From NCBI RefSeq assembly GCF_900094555.1, contig NZ_FMAC01000005.1, positions 372,001 to 436,000 on the forward strand: a DNA stretch of 64,000 nt. Reading direction: 5' to 3'. This stretch comes from Martinezella hainanensis. Lineage in GTDB: Bacteria > Pseudomonadota > Alphaproteobacteria > Rhizobiales > Rhizobiaceae. Below, piece by piece: positions 51,903 through 61,233 of this stretch. The notes beneath the pieces are model-generated. The model saw nothing but the letters and a program-made list of their open reading frames with translations. It did no database searches and was not told the DNA's origin. Numbering within the stretch: position 1 is the first letter of the stretch; each line of letters begins with the position of its first letter. The translations under genes were made by a program, and so were the position numbers.

Positions 51903-53912
51903 CTACATCAGGTCGCGGGCGATACGCCTCTCCTCGAATATCTTCCGGAAGATCTCGGTCTCTCCCTCATAGGCAACGACCGAGGCGCTGACGACCCAAT
52001 CCTTTGCCGTACAGGATATGGACGATGTCGCCACCGTGCGGACGAACCAGCCGGGACGCTGCATGTCGCACGTCCATGTTGAGATACCCGTCATCGACAG
52101 CGGGTCATCCGGCGCGATCGACCAGCTCTCCTCGCGCGATTGCCGCGTCGAAAGACCGGTGCCGGGATGCTCGGAGAGGCCGGTGTCCTCATGGATCTCG
52201 TAGCGGGTGACGCCGGCTGAGAGATCGCGCACCACCTGCCGTTTCGTCAAGCCCGGCGCGTGTTCGATATATTTCGGCAGCGGATCGGGATTGTCGGGCT
52301 GCTTGACCTCGATGAGCTCGTGCGCGCCGAGCTGCGGCAGGCCAAGGCCGATGGAGGCGATATCGATCGTCAGACCAGGGTCTTCCGGAGGCGGCAGGAC
52401 CATCGGCCAATAGGCCGTCGACAACGACAGACGGATGCGGTGCCCCTTGCGGAAACGATAGCCGCAGGCATCGAGCGTCATGGTCACTCTAACCTGCTGA
52501 CCCTTAATAAGGGGCTCCGGTGTGGCATTGCCGTCGCGATGAGCGAGATTGAGCACGCCGAAGGAAACGCGCGTTGCGGTGCCATCCGGATGGATATCGA
52601 CGAGCCTTGCGCAGAGATTGACGGTTTCGGCGTCGCACCGCAGTGTCAAGGTGACGACCGGACGGCCTAGATAATCATGATCCTCGACCAGCGGTGCGGT
52701 CTGGAAGGTCAGTGACCCGGCGTCGTCGACGCGCTGATCGATCGCCATTTCAGCATCCGGCTTCAGGGTGAACCATTCGCCCGAGGCCGTGCCCGTGTCG
52801 AGCGGTGAGCGCAAGTAGACGGGGTGTTCCGGCGCATGCGGGATCGGCATACCTTCCATCAGCGTGCCGAACTGCTCGACATAGAAGCATTGCATCTCTG
52901 GCTGGCGCCATTCGTGTTTGGCGATCCAGAAACCTGGATCGAAATCGCGGCGTTTTGCCGGCTTGGCGGCATCGAGAATATAGGCGCGCACGGATGGCAT
53001 GGCCTCCGCGCCGTTGCGCTCGCCGCGCAGCCAGTGGTTCCACCAGGCGATAGCTTCGCCGTGAAAATCGGCGCGCGGCTTCGGCCAGGCGAAGTGCGGG
53101 TACTTGTGAACCCACGGGCCGATCAGTGCCTTTGCCTTATCCCCAAGCCCTTCGACCGCCAGCAGCGGCGTGTTGCGATAGCCATCCGCCCAGCCGGCGA
53201 TGACGATGGCGGGAATATCGAAGCCAGCGAAATCCTCGCAGATGGACCCATGCCGCCAGAAATCGTCGCGACGCTGATGCTTGAGCCATTCCTCCATGAA
53301 GAAGGGTTCTTGCTCGAGCCGCTCCAGCCACATGTCCCGCCAGTCGTCGCCGACGATGGCCGGATCGGGAGAACGCGATTGATAGCCGAGCATGGTCGCC
53401 GCCCAGGAGAGCTGGGCGGAGAGGTGGCAGCCGTTCTTGTAGTGGATGTCGTCATTGTAGCGATCGACCGTGGAGGCGATCGAGATGACCGCTTTCAGCG
53501 CCGGTGGTTTCAGGGCCGCGACCTGAAGGCAGTTGAAACCGCCCCAGGATATACCCATCATGCCGACAGAACCGTTCGACCAGGGCTGTGCTGCAATCCA
53601 GGCAATCAGCTCGCAGGCATTGGCAAGCTCGAGTTCGGTATACTCGCCATCGATGATGCCGCTGGACTCACCGGAGCCACGGATATCGACACGGACACCG
53701 GCGATGCCGGCTGCGGCAAAGACCGGATAGGTCGATTCATCGCGCGGACTCGTCCCGTCGCGCTTGCGATAGGGCAGAAACTCGAAGACCGCCGGCACGG
53801 GATCGCTCTCCGCGCCATCCGGCATCCAGATGCGCGCGGCAAGCCGTGTACCGTCCCTGAGGGTGATCCACTGATTTTCGATGGTAGTGAAGCTGCGCTC
53901 AGCCATGATCAT
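51903..53912 (-). CDS. CocE/NonD-family hydrolase (X-Pro dipeptidyl-peptidase-like)
   Basis: A 669-residue serine hydrolase. An S15-type alpha/beta domain has VFEFLPYRKRDG (Tyr48, oxyanion side), the nucleophile Ser122 in GISWGG and a later IAGWADGYRNT with GPWVHKYPH (acid and histidine). A C-terminal jelly-roll domain (SLTFQTAPLVEDHDYLG, GHRIRLSLSTAYWP) matches CocE. No signal peptide. It begins 15 bases after a binding-protein gene in the same operon, so it probably cleaves an ester or amide compound taken up by the ABC system. Confidence 0.9.
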   Translation of the reverse strand: MIMAERSFTTIENQWITLRDGTRLAARIWMPDGAESDPVPAVFEFLPYRKRDGTSPRDESTYPVFAAAGIAGVRVDIRGSGESSGIIDGEYTELELANACELIAWIAAQPWSNGSVGMMGISWGGFNCLQVAALKPPALKAVISIASTVDRYNDDIHYKNGCHLSAQLSWAATMLGYQSRSPDPAIVGDDWRDMWLERLEQEPFFMEEWLKHQRRDDFWRHGSICEDFAGFDIPAIVIAGWADGYRNTPLLAVEGLGDKAKALIGPWVHKYPHFAWPKPRADFHGEAIAWWNHWLRGERNGAEAMPSVRAYILDAAKPAKRRDFDPGFWIAKHEWRQPEMQCFYVEQFGTLMEGMPIPHAPEHPVYLRSPLDTGTASGEWFTLKPDAEMAIDQRVDDAGSLTFQTAPLVEDHDYLGRPVVTLTLRCDAETVNLCARLVDIHPDGTATRVSFGVLNLAHRDGNATPEPLIKGQQVRVTMTLDACGYRFRKGHRIRLSLSTAYWPMVLPPPEDPGLTIDIASIGLGLPQLGAHELIEVKQPDNPDPLPKYIEHAPGLTKRQVVRDLSAGVTRYEIHEDTGLSEHPGTGLSTRQSREESWSIAPDDPLSMTGISTWTCDMQRPGWFVRTVATSSISCTAKDWVVSASVVAYEGETEIFRKIFEERRIARDLM

Positions 53913-53927
53913 ATATCCCGATGAGAT

Positions 53928-55508
53928 TTATGCATTAAACCATACGCGGCTGCCGATGTAGCCGTTGGACAAATCGTTGCCGATGTCGTCGACATATCCC
54001 TTCAGCGTCTTCGAAGAGGCCATGATGTAATCGTTGAAGACGGGCAGGATCAGGCCGCCATCGTCTCGCACCATCAGAGCCAGCTGTCGATAAAGCACCT
54101 TGCGCTTGGTTTCGTCGAGTTCGGATCTTGCCTGCAGCACCAGTTTGTCGAAGTCAGGGCGCTTGAAACGGGTGTCGTTCCATTCCGCGGTCGACAGGTA
54201 GGAGGTGGAATAGCGCGAATCCTGTGTCGGCCTGCCGCCCCAGAATGAGGCGCAGAAGGGCTGCTTGTTCCAGACATTGGTCCAGTAGCCGTCCTCCGGT
54301 TCGCGCTTCACGTCGATCGTGATTCCGGCTTTGCGCGCGCTTTGCTGGAACAGGATCGCCGCATCCACGGCGCCAGGAAAGGCTGCATCGGAGGTGAGCA
54401 ACTGAACAGGGCGATCGAGACCCGATTTCTTGAAGTGGAAGGCGGCTTTGTCCGGATCATACGGCCGCTGCTCGATATCGGTCGGGGCGAGGGCGTAGTT
54501 GGAATTGACCGGATAGTCGTTGCCAATCGTGCCGTAGCCGCCAAGCACCTTATCGAGGATCGACTGGCGGTCGATGGCATATTTCAGCGCGAGCCGAAGA
54601 TCGGCGTTGTCGAAGGGCGCGGTGTCGCAATGCATCAGGAAGCAGTAGAAGCCCTTGCCGGCGTTCCGGACGATATCGACGGTCGGTGCCCGCTGCAGCA
54701 TCGGAACGGTCTTCGGGTCGACATTGTTGACGAAATGCACCTGGCCGGAGGCAAGCGCTGCAATGCGGGCGGTGTTGTCGTTGATGACAAGGATTTCCAC
54801 GCTGTCGACAAAACCGCGATCAGAGCGCCAATCCTTGGAGTTCTTCTCGAAAGTTGCACGAACGCCGGGTTCAAAGCTCTTCAGAATGTAAGGGCCTGTA
54901 CCGACAGCTGCCGCAGGCTTGTCGACGCCGCCCCTCGGCTGGATGATCAGGTGGTAGTCGGTCAAAAGCAGAGGCAGGTCCGCATTGCCTTCGCTTAGCG
55001 TCAGAACAAGATCACCCGCCTTTTCTTCAATGCCCGTAATTGAGGCCATGAGCCCAAGGGCGCCCGACTGTGAATTCTTGTCCGCGTGCCGCTTCAGCGT
55101 CGCGACGATATCGGCGACGGTCATCTTGCTGCCGTCGTGAAACTGCACGTCATTGCGGATCTTGAAGGTCCAGACGGAGGCGTCCGCCGATGGCGTCCAG
55201 GAGGATGCCAGCGACGGCAAGGGAGCGCCGGTCTTGGGATCCGATTCGACCAGCGTATCGCCCCAGAGGCGGCCAATGACGAACAAGACGGATGCGCTAT
55301 AGGTTGCCGGGTCGAGCGCATCACTGGTGGCGCCGCCCTTCAGGCCCAGCTTCAAATGACCACCGCGCTTCGCTTCCTGCGCCCGGGCATCGCGCGGCAT
55401 CAGGAGGCCGGATGCGAGGGCCGGCAAAGTGCCGAGCGCGACGGCGCCGCCCAGGAAGTGGCGGCGGCCGATTTTCAGCTGCGAAGATTGATCCTTTTCA
55501 TGCGTCAT
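53928..55508 (-). CDS. Peptide-type ABC transporter binding protein 1 (SBP family 5, Tat-exported)
   Basis: A 526-residue SBP_bac_5 protein. The leader has a twin-arginine motif, IGRRHFLGGAVALG, and cleavage near ARAQ, so export by Tat is likely. The body follows the family: GGHLKLGLKGG, SWTPSADASVWTFKIRNDVQFHDG, ALKYAIDRQSILDKVLGGYG. It is a close paralogue of the protein at 63002-61413. There is no permease gene in its own operon, so it must share the permeases at 61216-59385. It is divergent from the HTH regulator, with three operator-like copies between. Confidence 0.91.
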   Translation of the reverse strand: MTHEKDQSSQLKIGRRHFLGGAVALGTLPALASGLLMPRDARAQEAKRGGHLKLGLKGGATSDALDPATYSASVLFVIGRLWGDTLVESDPKTGAPLPSLASSWTPSADASVWTFKIRNDVQFHDGSKMTVADIVATLKRHADKNSQSGALGLMASITGIEEKAGDLVLTLSEGNADLPLLLTDYHLIIQPRGGVDKPAAAVGTGPYILKSFEPGVRATFEKNSKDWRSDRGFVDSVEILVINDNTARIAALASGQVHFVNNVDPKTVPMLQRAPTVDIVRNAGKGFYCFLMHCDTAPFDNADLRLALKYAIDRQSILDKVLGGYGTIGNDYPVNSNYALAPTDIEQRPYDPDKAAFHFKKSGLDRPVQLLTSDAAFPGAVDAAILFQQSARKAGITIDVKREPEDGYWTNVWNKQPFCASFWGGRPTQDSRYSTSYLSTAEWNDTRFKRPDFDKLVLQARSELDETKRKVLYRQLALMVRDDGGLILPVFNDYIMASSKTLKGYVDDIGNDLSNGYIGSRVWFNA

Positions 55509-55555
55509 GACAGTTCCCTCGTTTCCATTTTTGTAGGTGGAAACGTAGAGGCCGA

Positions 55556-55605
55556 GCGGGCCGACGCAATTTCGCGACTTGACGCATCTTTAAGCGAGTT
55601 TACGC
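55556..55605. promoter_or_regulatory. Three GCGR-N4-ACGC sites between binding-protein and HTH genes
   Basis: 12-base sites at 55556-55567, 55574-55585 and 55594-55605, spaced 18 and 20 bases apart, close to two helical turns each. Each is an inverted GCG/CGC. The third is 26 bases before the HTH gene start. Probable binding sites of that regulator. Confidence 0.5.
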
Positions 55606-55630
55606 TAGTCTTTCCAAGACGGAGCTGCCG

Positions 55631-56416
55631 ATGCCTTACCTGGTCGAGAACCTCAAGATCGCCTGTGCAACACAGCGTTCGATTTCGCAGCTATGCCGTG
55701 CAATTGATATCAACCGGCAGCAGTTCAACCGATATATCAATGGCCAGACGAGGCCGTCTGCCCATAACATGGCGCGCATCGCCAAATATTTCGATCTCGA
55801 TGCCGCCGATTTCCTCATTGCGCCCAAGCTCTTTCGCGAGCGCCTTCGCAAGCCGGCTCTGGGTCTCAACGAAAGCTCCGAACTCCTCAAGGCGTTTCCC
55901 GGAAATCTGACCGCGCTCAGGCGTCATGTCGGTTACTTCCAGACCTATCATCGCTCGCCGTCCTGGCCCGGAATGGTCGTTTGCTCGTGCAGTCGTCTTG
56001 TCGAGCAGGCTGGACTGGTGCACGTCAAGTCAATGGAACGCCTGCGCGACCCTGGAAACGGTATCCAGCAATTCTCGAAATATGTAGGCTTGGCGGCGTT
56101 CTACAGGAACCGGATCTTCATTACGGAGCGCGTCGTCGGCCCCAACTCCATGCTGTCGCAGACGATCCTGTTGCCGTTCGACGAGCATCAGCGCGTCTAT
56201 CTGCGCGGAACGACCATGGGGGTCTCCTGGCGAAAGGAAAACCTGCCCTATGCGTCGCGGATGATCTGGCGCCACGTCGGCGCTGAGCCCGATCTGCGCG
56301 AACTTCTCTCGCGTTGCGGACCCTTGCCGTTGTCATCGCGGCAACTGCCGCCCACGGTCCGCTCGTTCCTCACGGATCCTTCAGCCGAAGTATATGCGGT
56401 GCCAGCCGAGTATTGA
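55631..56416 (+). CDS. HTH (XRE-like) transcriptional regulator with unknown sensor domain
   Basis: A 261-residue protein. Residues ~8-62 are an XRE-type HTH (RSISQLCRAIDINRQQFNRYINGQTRPSAHNMARIAKYFDLDAADF). Residues ~85-260 are a domain I do not recognise, with HVGYFQTYHRSPSWPGMVVCSC and LLPFDEHQRVYLRGTTMGV. GGAG lies before the ATG. It diverges from the Tat-exported binding-protein gene and probably controls it and perhaps the second copy. The sensor domain may read a transported compound. Confidence 0.82.
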   Translation: MPYLVENLKIACATQRSISQLCRAIDINRQQFNRYINGQTRPSAHNMARIAKYFDLDAADFLIAPKLFRERLRKPALGLNESSELLKAFPGNLTALRRHVGYFQTYHRSPSWPGMVVCSCSRLVEQAGLVHVKSMERLRDPGNGIQQFSKYVGLAAFYRNRIFITERVVGPNSMLSQTILLPFDEHQRVYLRGTTMGVSWRKENLPYASRMIWRHVGAEPDLRELLSRCGPLPLSSRQLPPTVRSFLTDPSAEVYAVPAEY

Positions 56417-56590
56417 CGACTCCGATTGCCGAAGGGTTCCTTTTCAGCCCTTGCAGGTTGCTCGACAGTGAAAAATCTCGAACACAAGAAAAAGTTGTGC
56501 TTCTACGGAATATATTAAGGACCGCTTTATAAGAATAACAGTCATCATATCGTTTAGTGACGCATACTTCGACATTTTGGGGATGCCTAG

Positions 56591-57700
56591 ATGCTTTTCT
56601 CGACGAGAACGGATGTAGATTCCGGCCTGCATGCCTCCTTTGATGATCTGTTTCGTCAGGAAGCGAAAATCAATTTGGATCGCGACGCAGACATTCCCGA
56701 TGCTGTTTCGGTCAACCGTGTCTTGAATTTCATAAAGCGCTGGTGGAACGAAACGGGAGAAGAGATGGATGTCAATGTCTTCTATCGTCACCGCACCCTT
56801 GAAGCGCTTGGCTTTGCGATTTCCAATCACGAAGACCTTTCGGTCTCGCCGAAAATCATAGAGCTCCGAGGCGGGGAAGGTGCGGCGCCTTTGCTGCTAT
56901 TTGCCGGAGGCGCAAGCTGCTTTCTGGAAATGCAGCAGCTCATCAGCGAGATCAGCTTTCCAGGACCCATCCTCGGCGTTGCGCTGACAGCATTCAACCG
57001 CGATCGTCAACAGCCGGCAACCGTGGAAGACGAGGTTCAAAGCACACTGAAAGCGTTGCAAGCAGCCGGGATCGGAGAGCCTTATCGATTGCTCGGTTAT
57101 TCTTTCGGCGGTGTCTTTGCCTTGGAGCTTGCTCGCGCCTTGGGGGCGCAGGGGCAAAAGGTTGCGTTCCTCGGAATGCTCGACACCCCCTTTGGCGAGC
57201 AGGAGTGGCCGCTGATGACCTGGGGCAGATTCATGTGGCAACGCTGGAGACGAGCCCGAACCAGAAAGAAGAATCTAAAGAAAGTCGCTTCTCAACCGCC
57301 TCGGCAAGCACCGATTCAGGCCAGCAGACCAACTATCGAGCGACGGGAACTTCTCGCAAAAAAACTGAAGCCCCTTTCTTTCCGCTACGCCGACCCGCAT
57401 ACGGCCTACTATCCGGAACTGGCGCCCCAATGGATGGGCGATTATCCGCCGCTTTATGATGCGGCTGCCAGACAACTCCTGCGGATGAAGGGCCTTTACA
57501 AACCGAGCCGTTACGACGGGGAGCTGACTTTCTATCGCAGCCTGCAAGGCTCTCCGGTCGACTGCGATCCCAAGACCATATGGGGGCGCTTGCTCGTTCA
57601 TGCGGACTGGGTTGATGTCGCCGGCAACCATCAGAGCATGATTGTAGGACGCAACGCAGCCACGCTCGCCCGCGAACTCAGCGCCCGCCTTATGCGCTGA
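56591..57700 (+). CDS. Stand-alone thioesterase with degenerate carrier-like N-terminus
   Basis: A 369-residue protein. Residues ~93-365 are a type I/II thioesterase domain: LLLFAGGASCF, nucleophile Ser171 in GYSFGG, acid in MLDTPFG and histidine in GNHQSMI. Residues ~15-78 look like the end of a peptidyl/acyl-carrier domain (helix, then DVNVFYRHRTLEALGF, matching the LFxxPTIxxLA pattern). The LGGDS phosphopantetheine motif is replaced by PDAVS (Ser40). A basic stretch (RARTRKKNLKK) lies in the lid region. No NRPS/PKS gene is nearby. It has an AT-rich leader, suggesting transfer. Confidence 0.78.
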   Translation: MLFSTRTDVDSGLHASFDDLFRQEAKINLDRDADIPDAVSVNRVLNFIKRWWNETGEEMDVNVFYRHRTLEALGFAISNHEDLSVSPKIIELRGGEGAAPLLLFAGGASCFLEMQQLISEISFPGPILGVALTAFNRDRQQPATVEDEVQSTLKALQAAGIGEPYRLLGYSFGGVFALELARALGAQGQKVAFLGMLDTPFGEQEWPLMTWGRFMWQRWRRARTRKKNLKKVASQPPRQAPIQASRPTIERRELLAKKLKPLSFRYADPHTAYYPELAPQWMGDYPPLYDAAARQLLRMKGLYKPSRYDGELTFYRSLQGSPVDCDPKTIWGRLLVHADWVDVAGNHQSMIVGRNAATLARELSARLMR

Positions 57701-57745
57701 GCTCTCGATTGGCATGAAAGCGGATCGGTATTGAGCGGTTAGATT

Positions 57746-57778
57746 GAAAGCGCCGAAGCTTCAATTTCCGGCGCTTTC
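57746..57778. terminator. Hairpin between convergent thioesterase and ABC ATPase genes
   Basis: Perfect 10-base arms GAAAGCGCCG (57746-57755) and CGGCGCTTTC (57769-57778), loop of 13. It overlaps the last codons of the ATPase gene and lies 46 bases past the thioesterase stop; short T-runs occur on both sides. Likely a shared terminator. Confidence 0.5.
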
Positions 57779-59392
57779 CATTTTCCGCGTCGTCAGCACG
57801 CGCTCCAGCCAGCCGATCTCCATTTCGGGCACGGATTTCAATAGCAGGTCGGTATAGTCGTCGAACGGTGGCGAAAGAGCCTGCGACTTCGGACCGAAGC
57901 GAACGAGCTTGCCGCGGTGCATCACGGCGACGCTGTCGGCGATCGCGCGCACGATGGCGATATCGTGGGTGATGAAAACATAGGAGAGACGCGCCTCTTT
58001 CTGCAGCTTCAAGAGCAGCTTCAGAATGCCTTCGGCGACCAGCGGATCGAGCGCCGAGGTCGGCTCGTCGCAGAGGATGAGTTCCGGCTTGGCCGCAAGC
58101 GCACGGGCGATGGCCACGCGCTGCTTCTGGCCGCCGGAAAGCTCGGCCGGATAGCGGTCGATGAAGCCGTTGCCCATCTCGATCTGGTCGAGCAATTCCT
58201 TGACGCGCGCCGTCTTCGCCGCGCCATGCAGGCCATCATAGAAGGTCAGCGGGCGACCGATGATATCGCGCACGGTCTGGCGTGGGTTCATCGCAGTATC
58301 GGCCATCTGGTAGATCAGCTGGATGCGCCGCAGTTCCTCCCGCGAGCGGTTTTTCAAGGGCGGCGTCAGCGGCTTGCCGTCGAAGGAGATCCGCCCGTCG
58401 CTCGGCGGCAACAGGCCGGTAATCACGCGGGCGAGCGTCGATTTGCCGGAACCGGATTCGCCGACTACGGCCAATGTTTGGCCTTTAGGAACATGTAGAG
58501 AAACATCATGCAATACCCTGAAACCATTGGAGTATTGTGCACTGATATTCTCGATTTTCAAAAGTGCGCTCGATTGATCCGCAGCTTCGGCTCGCGCCTC
58601 CTGGCGGACATTGACCAGGGCGCGGGTATAGTCTTGCCTAGGCTCCTCGATGATCTGCTGGACACTGCCATATTCCACCGTCTTGCCGTGCCTCAGCACC
58701 ATGATGTCATCGGAGATCTGGGCGACGACGGCAAGGTCATGGGTGATGTAAAGTGCCGCCGTATGGGTCGCCTCGATGGCGTGCTTGATCGCCGCAAGAA
58801 CATCGATTTGCGTGGTGACATCAAGCGCGGTCGTCGGTTCATCGAAGACGATCAGTTCCGGGTTTGAGCAGAGCGCCATGGCGGTCATGGCGCGCTGCAG
58901 CTGGCCGCCGGAGACCTGATGCGGGTAGCGCTCGCCGAATGTTTCCGGGCTGGGCAGGCCAAGCACGCTGAAAAGATAGAGCGCCCGCTTTCTGGCCTCC
59001 TCTTTCGTCATCAGGCCGTGTTTCACTGTCGCCTCGATCACCTGATCTCCCAGGCGATGCGCGGGATTGAAGGCGGCCGCGGCGGATTGCGCGACGTAGC
59101 AGACCCGCGCGCCGCGAATCCGGCGGATGCCGGACTTGCCGAGCGGCAGGATGTCCGTGCCGTCGAGCAACACCTGGCCGCCGGTAATCTCGGCGCCGCC
59201 GCGTCCATAGGCGAGCGCGGAAAGGCCGATAGTCGATTTGCCGGCGCCGGACTCGCCGATCAGCCCGAGCACCTTGCCCTTTTGCAGATCGAAGGAAACG
59301 CCGTCGACGATGGTGACGCGTTTCGGCGGCTCGCCGGGCGGATAGCTGGTCGCCTCGATCTTGAGATCGCGAACGGAAAGAAGCTCAGGCAT
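57761..59392 (-). CDS. Peptide-type ABC transporter double ATPase (DppD-DppF fusion)
   Basis: A 543-residue protein with two ABC domains. The first has GESGAGKSTIGLSAL, VSGGQLQRAMTAMAL and LIVFDEPTTALD; the second, from about residue 275, has GESGSGKSTLARVI, LSGGQKQRVAIARAL and LILCDEPTSALD. It replaces the usual DppD and DppF pair. I chose the ATG at 59392 because GGAGGG precedes it by seven bases; a GTG at 59398 is too close. It overlaps the permease gene by eight bases. Confidence 0.92.
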   Translation of the reverse strand: MPELLSVRDLKIEATSYPPGEPPKRVTIVDGVSFDLQKGKVLGLIGESGAGKSTIGLSALAYGRGGAEITGGQVLLDGTDILPLGKSGIRRIRGARVCYVAQSAAAAFNPAHRLGDQVIEATVKHGLMTKEEARKRALYLFSVLGLPSPETFGERYPHQVSGGQLQRAMTAMALCSNPELIVFDEPTTALDVTTQIDVLAAIKHAIEATHTAALYITHDLAVVAQISDDIMVLRHGKTVEYGSVQQIIEEPRQDYTRALVNVRQEARAEAADQSSALLKIENISAQYSNGFRVLHDVSLHVPKGQTLAVVGESGSGKSTLARVITGLLPPSDGRISFDGKPLTPPLKNRSREELRRIQLIYQMADTAMNPRQTVRDIIGRPLTFYDGLHGAAKTARVKELLDQIEMGNGFIDRYPAELSGGQKQRVAIARALAAKPELILCDEPTSALDPLVAEGILKLLLKLQKEARLSYVFITHDIAIVRAIADSVAVMHRGKLVRFGPKSQALSPPFDDYTDLLLKSVPEMEIGWLERVLTTRKMESAGN

Positions 59393-60212
59393 CGCCACGC
59401 CCTCCCTTGAGGCTGGAGGTGCGCCTTAAGAGCCAGTCGACCACCAGATTGACACAGATCGCGAGCGCCGCGATGGCGGAACCCGGCACGAGGGCGGCTG
59501 AGATGCCGAAGATGATACCGTCCTTGTTGTCCTTGACCATGCCGCCCCAGTCGGCCGCCGGCGGCTGGATGCCGAGGCCGAGGAAGGACAGTGTCGAGAG
59601 GAACAGGATCGAGAAGGCGAAGCGAAGCCCGAATTCCGCCAGCAGCGGCGACAGCGTATTCGGCAGGATCTCGCGGAAGATGATCCAGATCTTGCCTTCG
59701 CCACGAAGCTTGGCCGCCTCGACGAATTCCATGACCGCGACGTCGAGCGCCACGGCGCGGCCGAGGCGATAGACGCGAGTGGAATCGAGGATGGCCATGA
59801 CGAGGATCAGCACGATCAGATTCTGCGGCAGGACCGCAAGCACGACGAGCGCAAAGATAAGCGTCGGGATCGACATCATCAGGTCGTTGAAGCGCGAGAA
59901 GACCGTGTCGATCAGTCCGCGCGAGACGGCAGCGGTGAAGCTCAGGATGATGCCGAGCGAGAAAGAGATGATCGTCGCCGTCAGCGCGACGAACAGTGTC
60001 GTACGGGTGCCGTAGATCAACCGCGACAGGATATCGCGACCGAGATTGTCGAGACCGAAGAAATATTGCGCATCGGCGGGCTGCCAGACATTGCCGACGA
60101 CTTCCGTCTCGCCGTAAGGGGCGATCCAGGGAGCGAAGATGGCGCAGATGAAGGCGATCAGGATACCGATGATGCCGATCCAGGCGGTGATGGGGATGTC
60201 TCTCAATCTCAT
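59385..60212 (-). CDS. Peptide-type ABC transporter permease (DppC-like)
   Basis: A 275-residue permease of the DppC group: one N-terminal span, YFFGLDNLGRDILSRLIYGTRTTL, the EAA loop EAAKLRGEGKIWIIFREILPNTLSPLLAEF, and FLGLGIQPPAADWGGMVKD. Start overlaps the DppB-like stop (ATGA). Confidence 0.92.
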   Translation of the reverse strand: MRLRDIPITAWIGIIGILIAFICAIFAPWIAPYGETEVVGNVWQPADAQYFFGLDNLGRDILSRLIYGTRTTLFVALTATIISFSLGIILSFTAAVSRGLIDTVFSRFNDLMMSIPTLIFALVVLAVLPQNLIVLILVMAILDSTRVYRLGRAVALDVAVMEFVEAAKLRGEGKIWIIFREILPNTLSPLLAEFGLRFAFSILFLSTLSFLGLGIQPPAADWGGMVKDNKDGIIFGISAALVPGSAIAALAICVNLVVDWLLRRTSSLKGGRGDA

Positions 60213-61216
60213 CGCGGATGCCTCAGACGTGGGTTGGCGACGATGGCGAGGATATCGGCCGTCATGTTGAGGAAGATGTAGACGGCGGCGAAGATCAGCC
60301 CGCAGGCCTGGACGACAGGCATGTCGCGCACCGTCACGGCATCGACCATATACTGGCCCATGCCAGGATAGACGAAGACGACTTCGACGACCACAACGCC
60401 GACGATCAGATAGGCAAGGTTCAGCGCGATGACGTTGATGATCGGCGCCAGCGCATTGGGTGCGGCGTGTTTGACGATGGCGCGGAAGGCAGAAAGGCCT
60501 TTCAGCTCGGCGGTTTCCATGTAGGCCGAGGACATGACGGACAGAATGGCCGCGCGGGTCATGCGCATCATATGCGCAAGCACGACCAGCACCAGGGTCG
60601 CGGTCGGAAGCGCGATCGCCTTCAGCCGGTCGACGAAGCCCATGCCGTCAAACACCGTCGCCGGAAATGTCGCGATGCCGAACTTGACGGAAAAGAACAT
60701 GATGAGGAGATAGCCGATGAAGAATTCCGGCAGCGAGATCGCCGCGAGCGAAATGACGTTGATGATCTTGTCCGGCATGCGGTTCCTGAAATGGACGGCC
60801 AACATACCCAGACAGACGGCCAGCGGCACCGAGATCAAGGCAGCAAAGCCGGCCAGAAACAGCGAATTGCCGAGCCGCTTGCCGATCTGCTCGCTGACGG
60901 AGTTCTTGCTGGCCCAGGAGGTGCCGAAATCGCCCTTGACGGCGTTGCCGAGCCATTCGACATAGCGAGTGACAACAGGCCGGTTGAGGCCGAGTTCCTC
61001 GCGGATATTGGCGACCGCCTGCGGCGTGGCCGACTGGCCGAGATAGGTGGTTGCAAAATCGCCGGGCAAGGCTTCGAGGCCGCCGAAGATCAAAACGGAG
61101 ACCGCAAACAGCAGGATGATACTGAGCACGCAACGCTCGATAATGAGGGACAGCAGCGGAAAACGCTGCTTGAACCTCAGCCCGGGCAGAACTGTGCCGG
61201 GGGGCGGATTGGACAT
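60209..61216 (-). CDS. Peptide-type ABC transporter permease (DppB-like)
   Basis: A 335-residue permease. It has an unusual basic N-terminal extension before the first span, then the DppB block LPGDFATTYLGQSATPQAVANIREELGLNRPVVTRYVEWL, the EAA loop METAELKGLSAFRAIVKHAAPNALAPIINV and a C-terminal LNMTADILAIVANPRLRH. It is the first membrane gene after the second binding protein and is separated from it by the dispersed repeat. Confidence 0.92.
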   Translation of the reverse strand: MSNPPPGTVLPGLRFKQRFPLLSLIIERCVLSIILLFAVSVLIFGGLEALPGDFATTYLGQSATPQAVANIREELGLNRPVVTRYVEWLGNAVKGDFGTSWASKNSVSEQIGKRLGNSLFLAGFAALISVPLAVCLGMLAVHFRNRMPDKIINVISLAAISLPEFFIGYLLIMFFSVKFGIATFPATVFDGMGFVDRLKAIALPTATLVLVVLAHMMRMTRAAILSVMSSAYMETAELKGLSAFRAIVKHAAPNALAPIINVIALNLAYLIVGVVVVEVVFVYPGMGQYMVDAVTVRDMPVVQACGLIFAAVYIFLNMTADILAIVANPRLRHPR

Positions 61217-61233
61217 GGCCGATGCCTCGCACT

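Noticed and set aside
51901..51903. Nearly touching convergent stop codons of esterase and CocE genes as a fusion or lesion
   Set aside because: Both proteins are full length with intact ends; this is ordinary compact packing.
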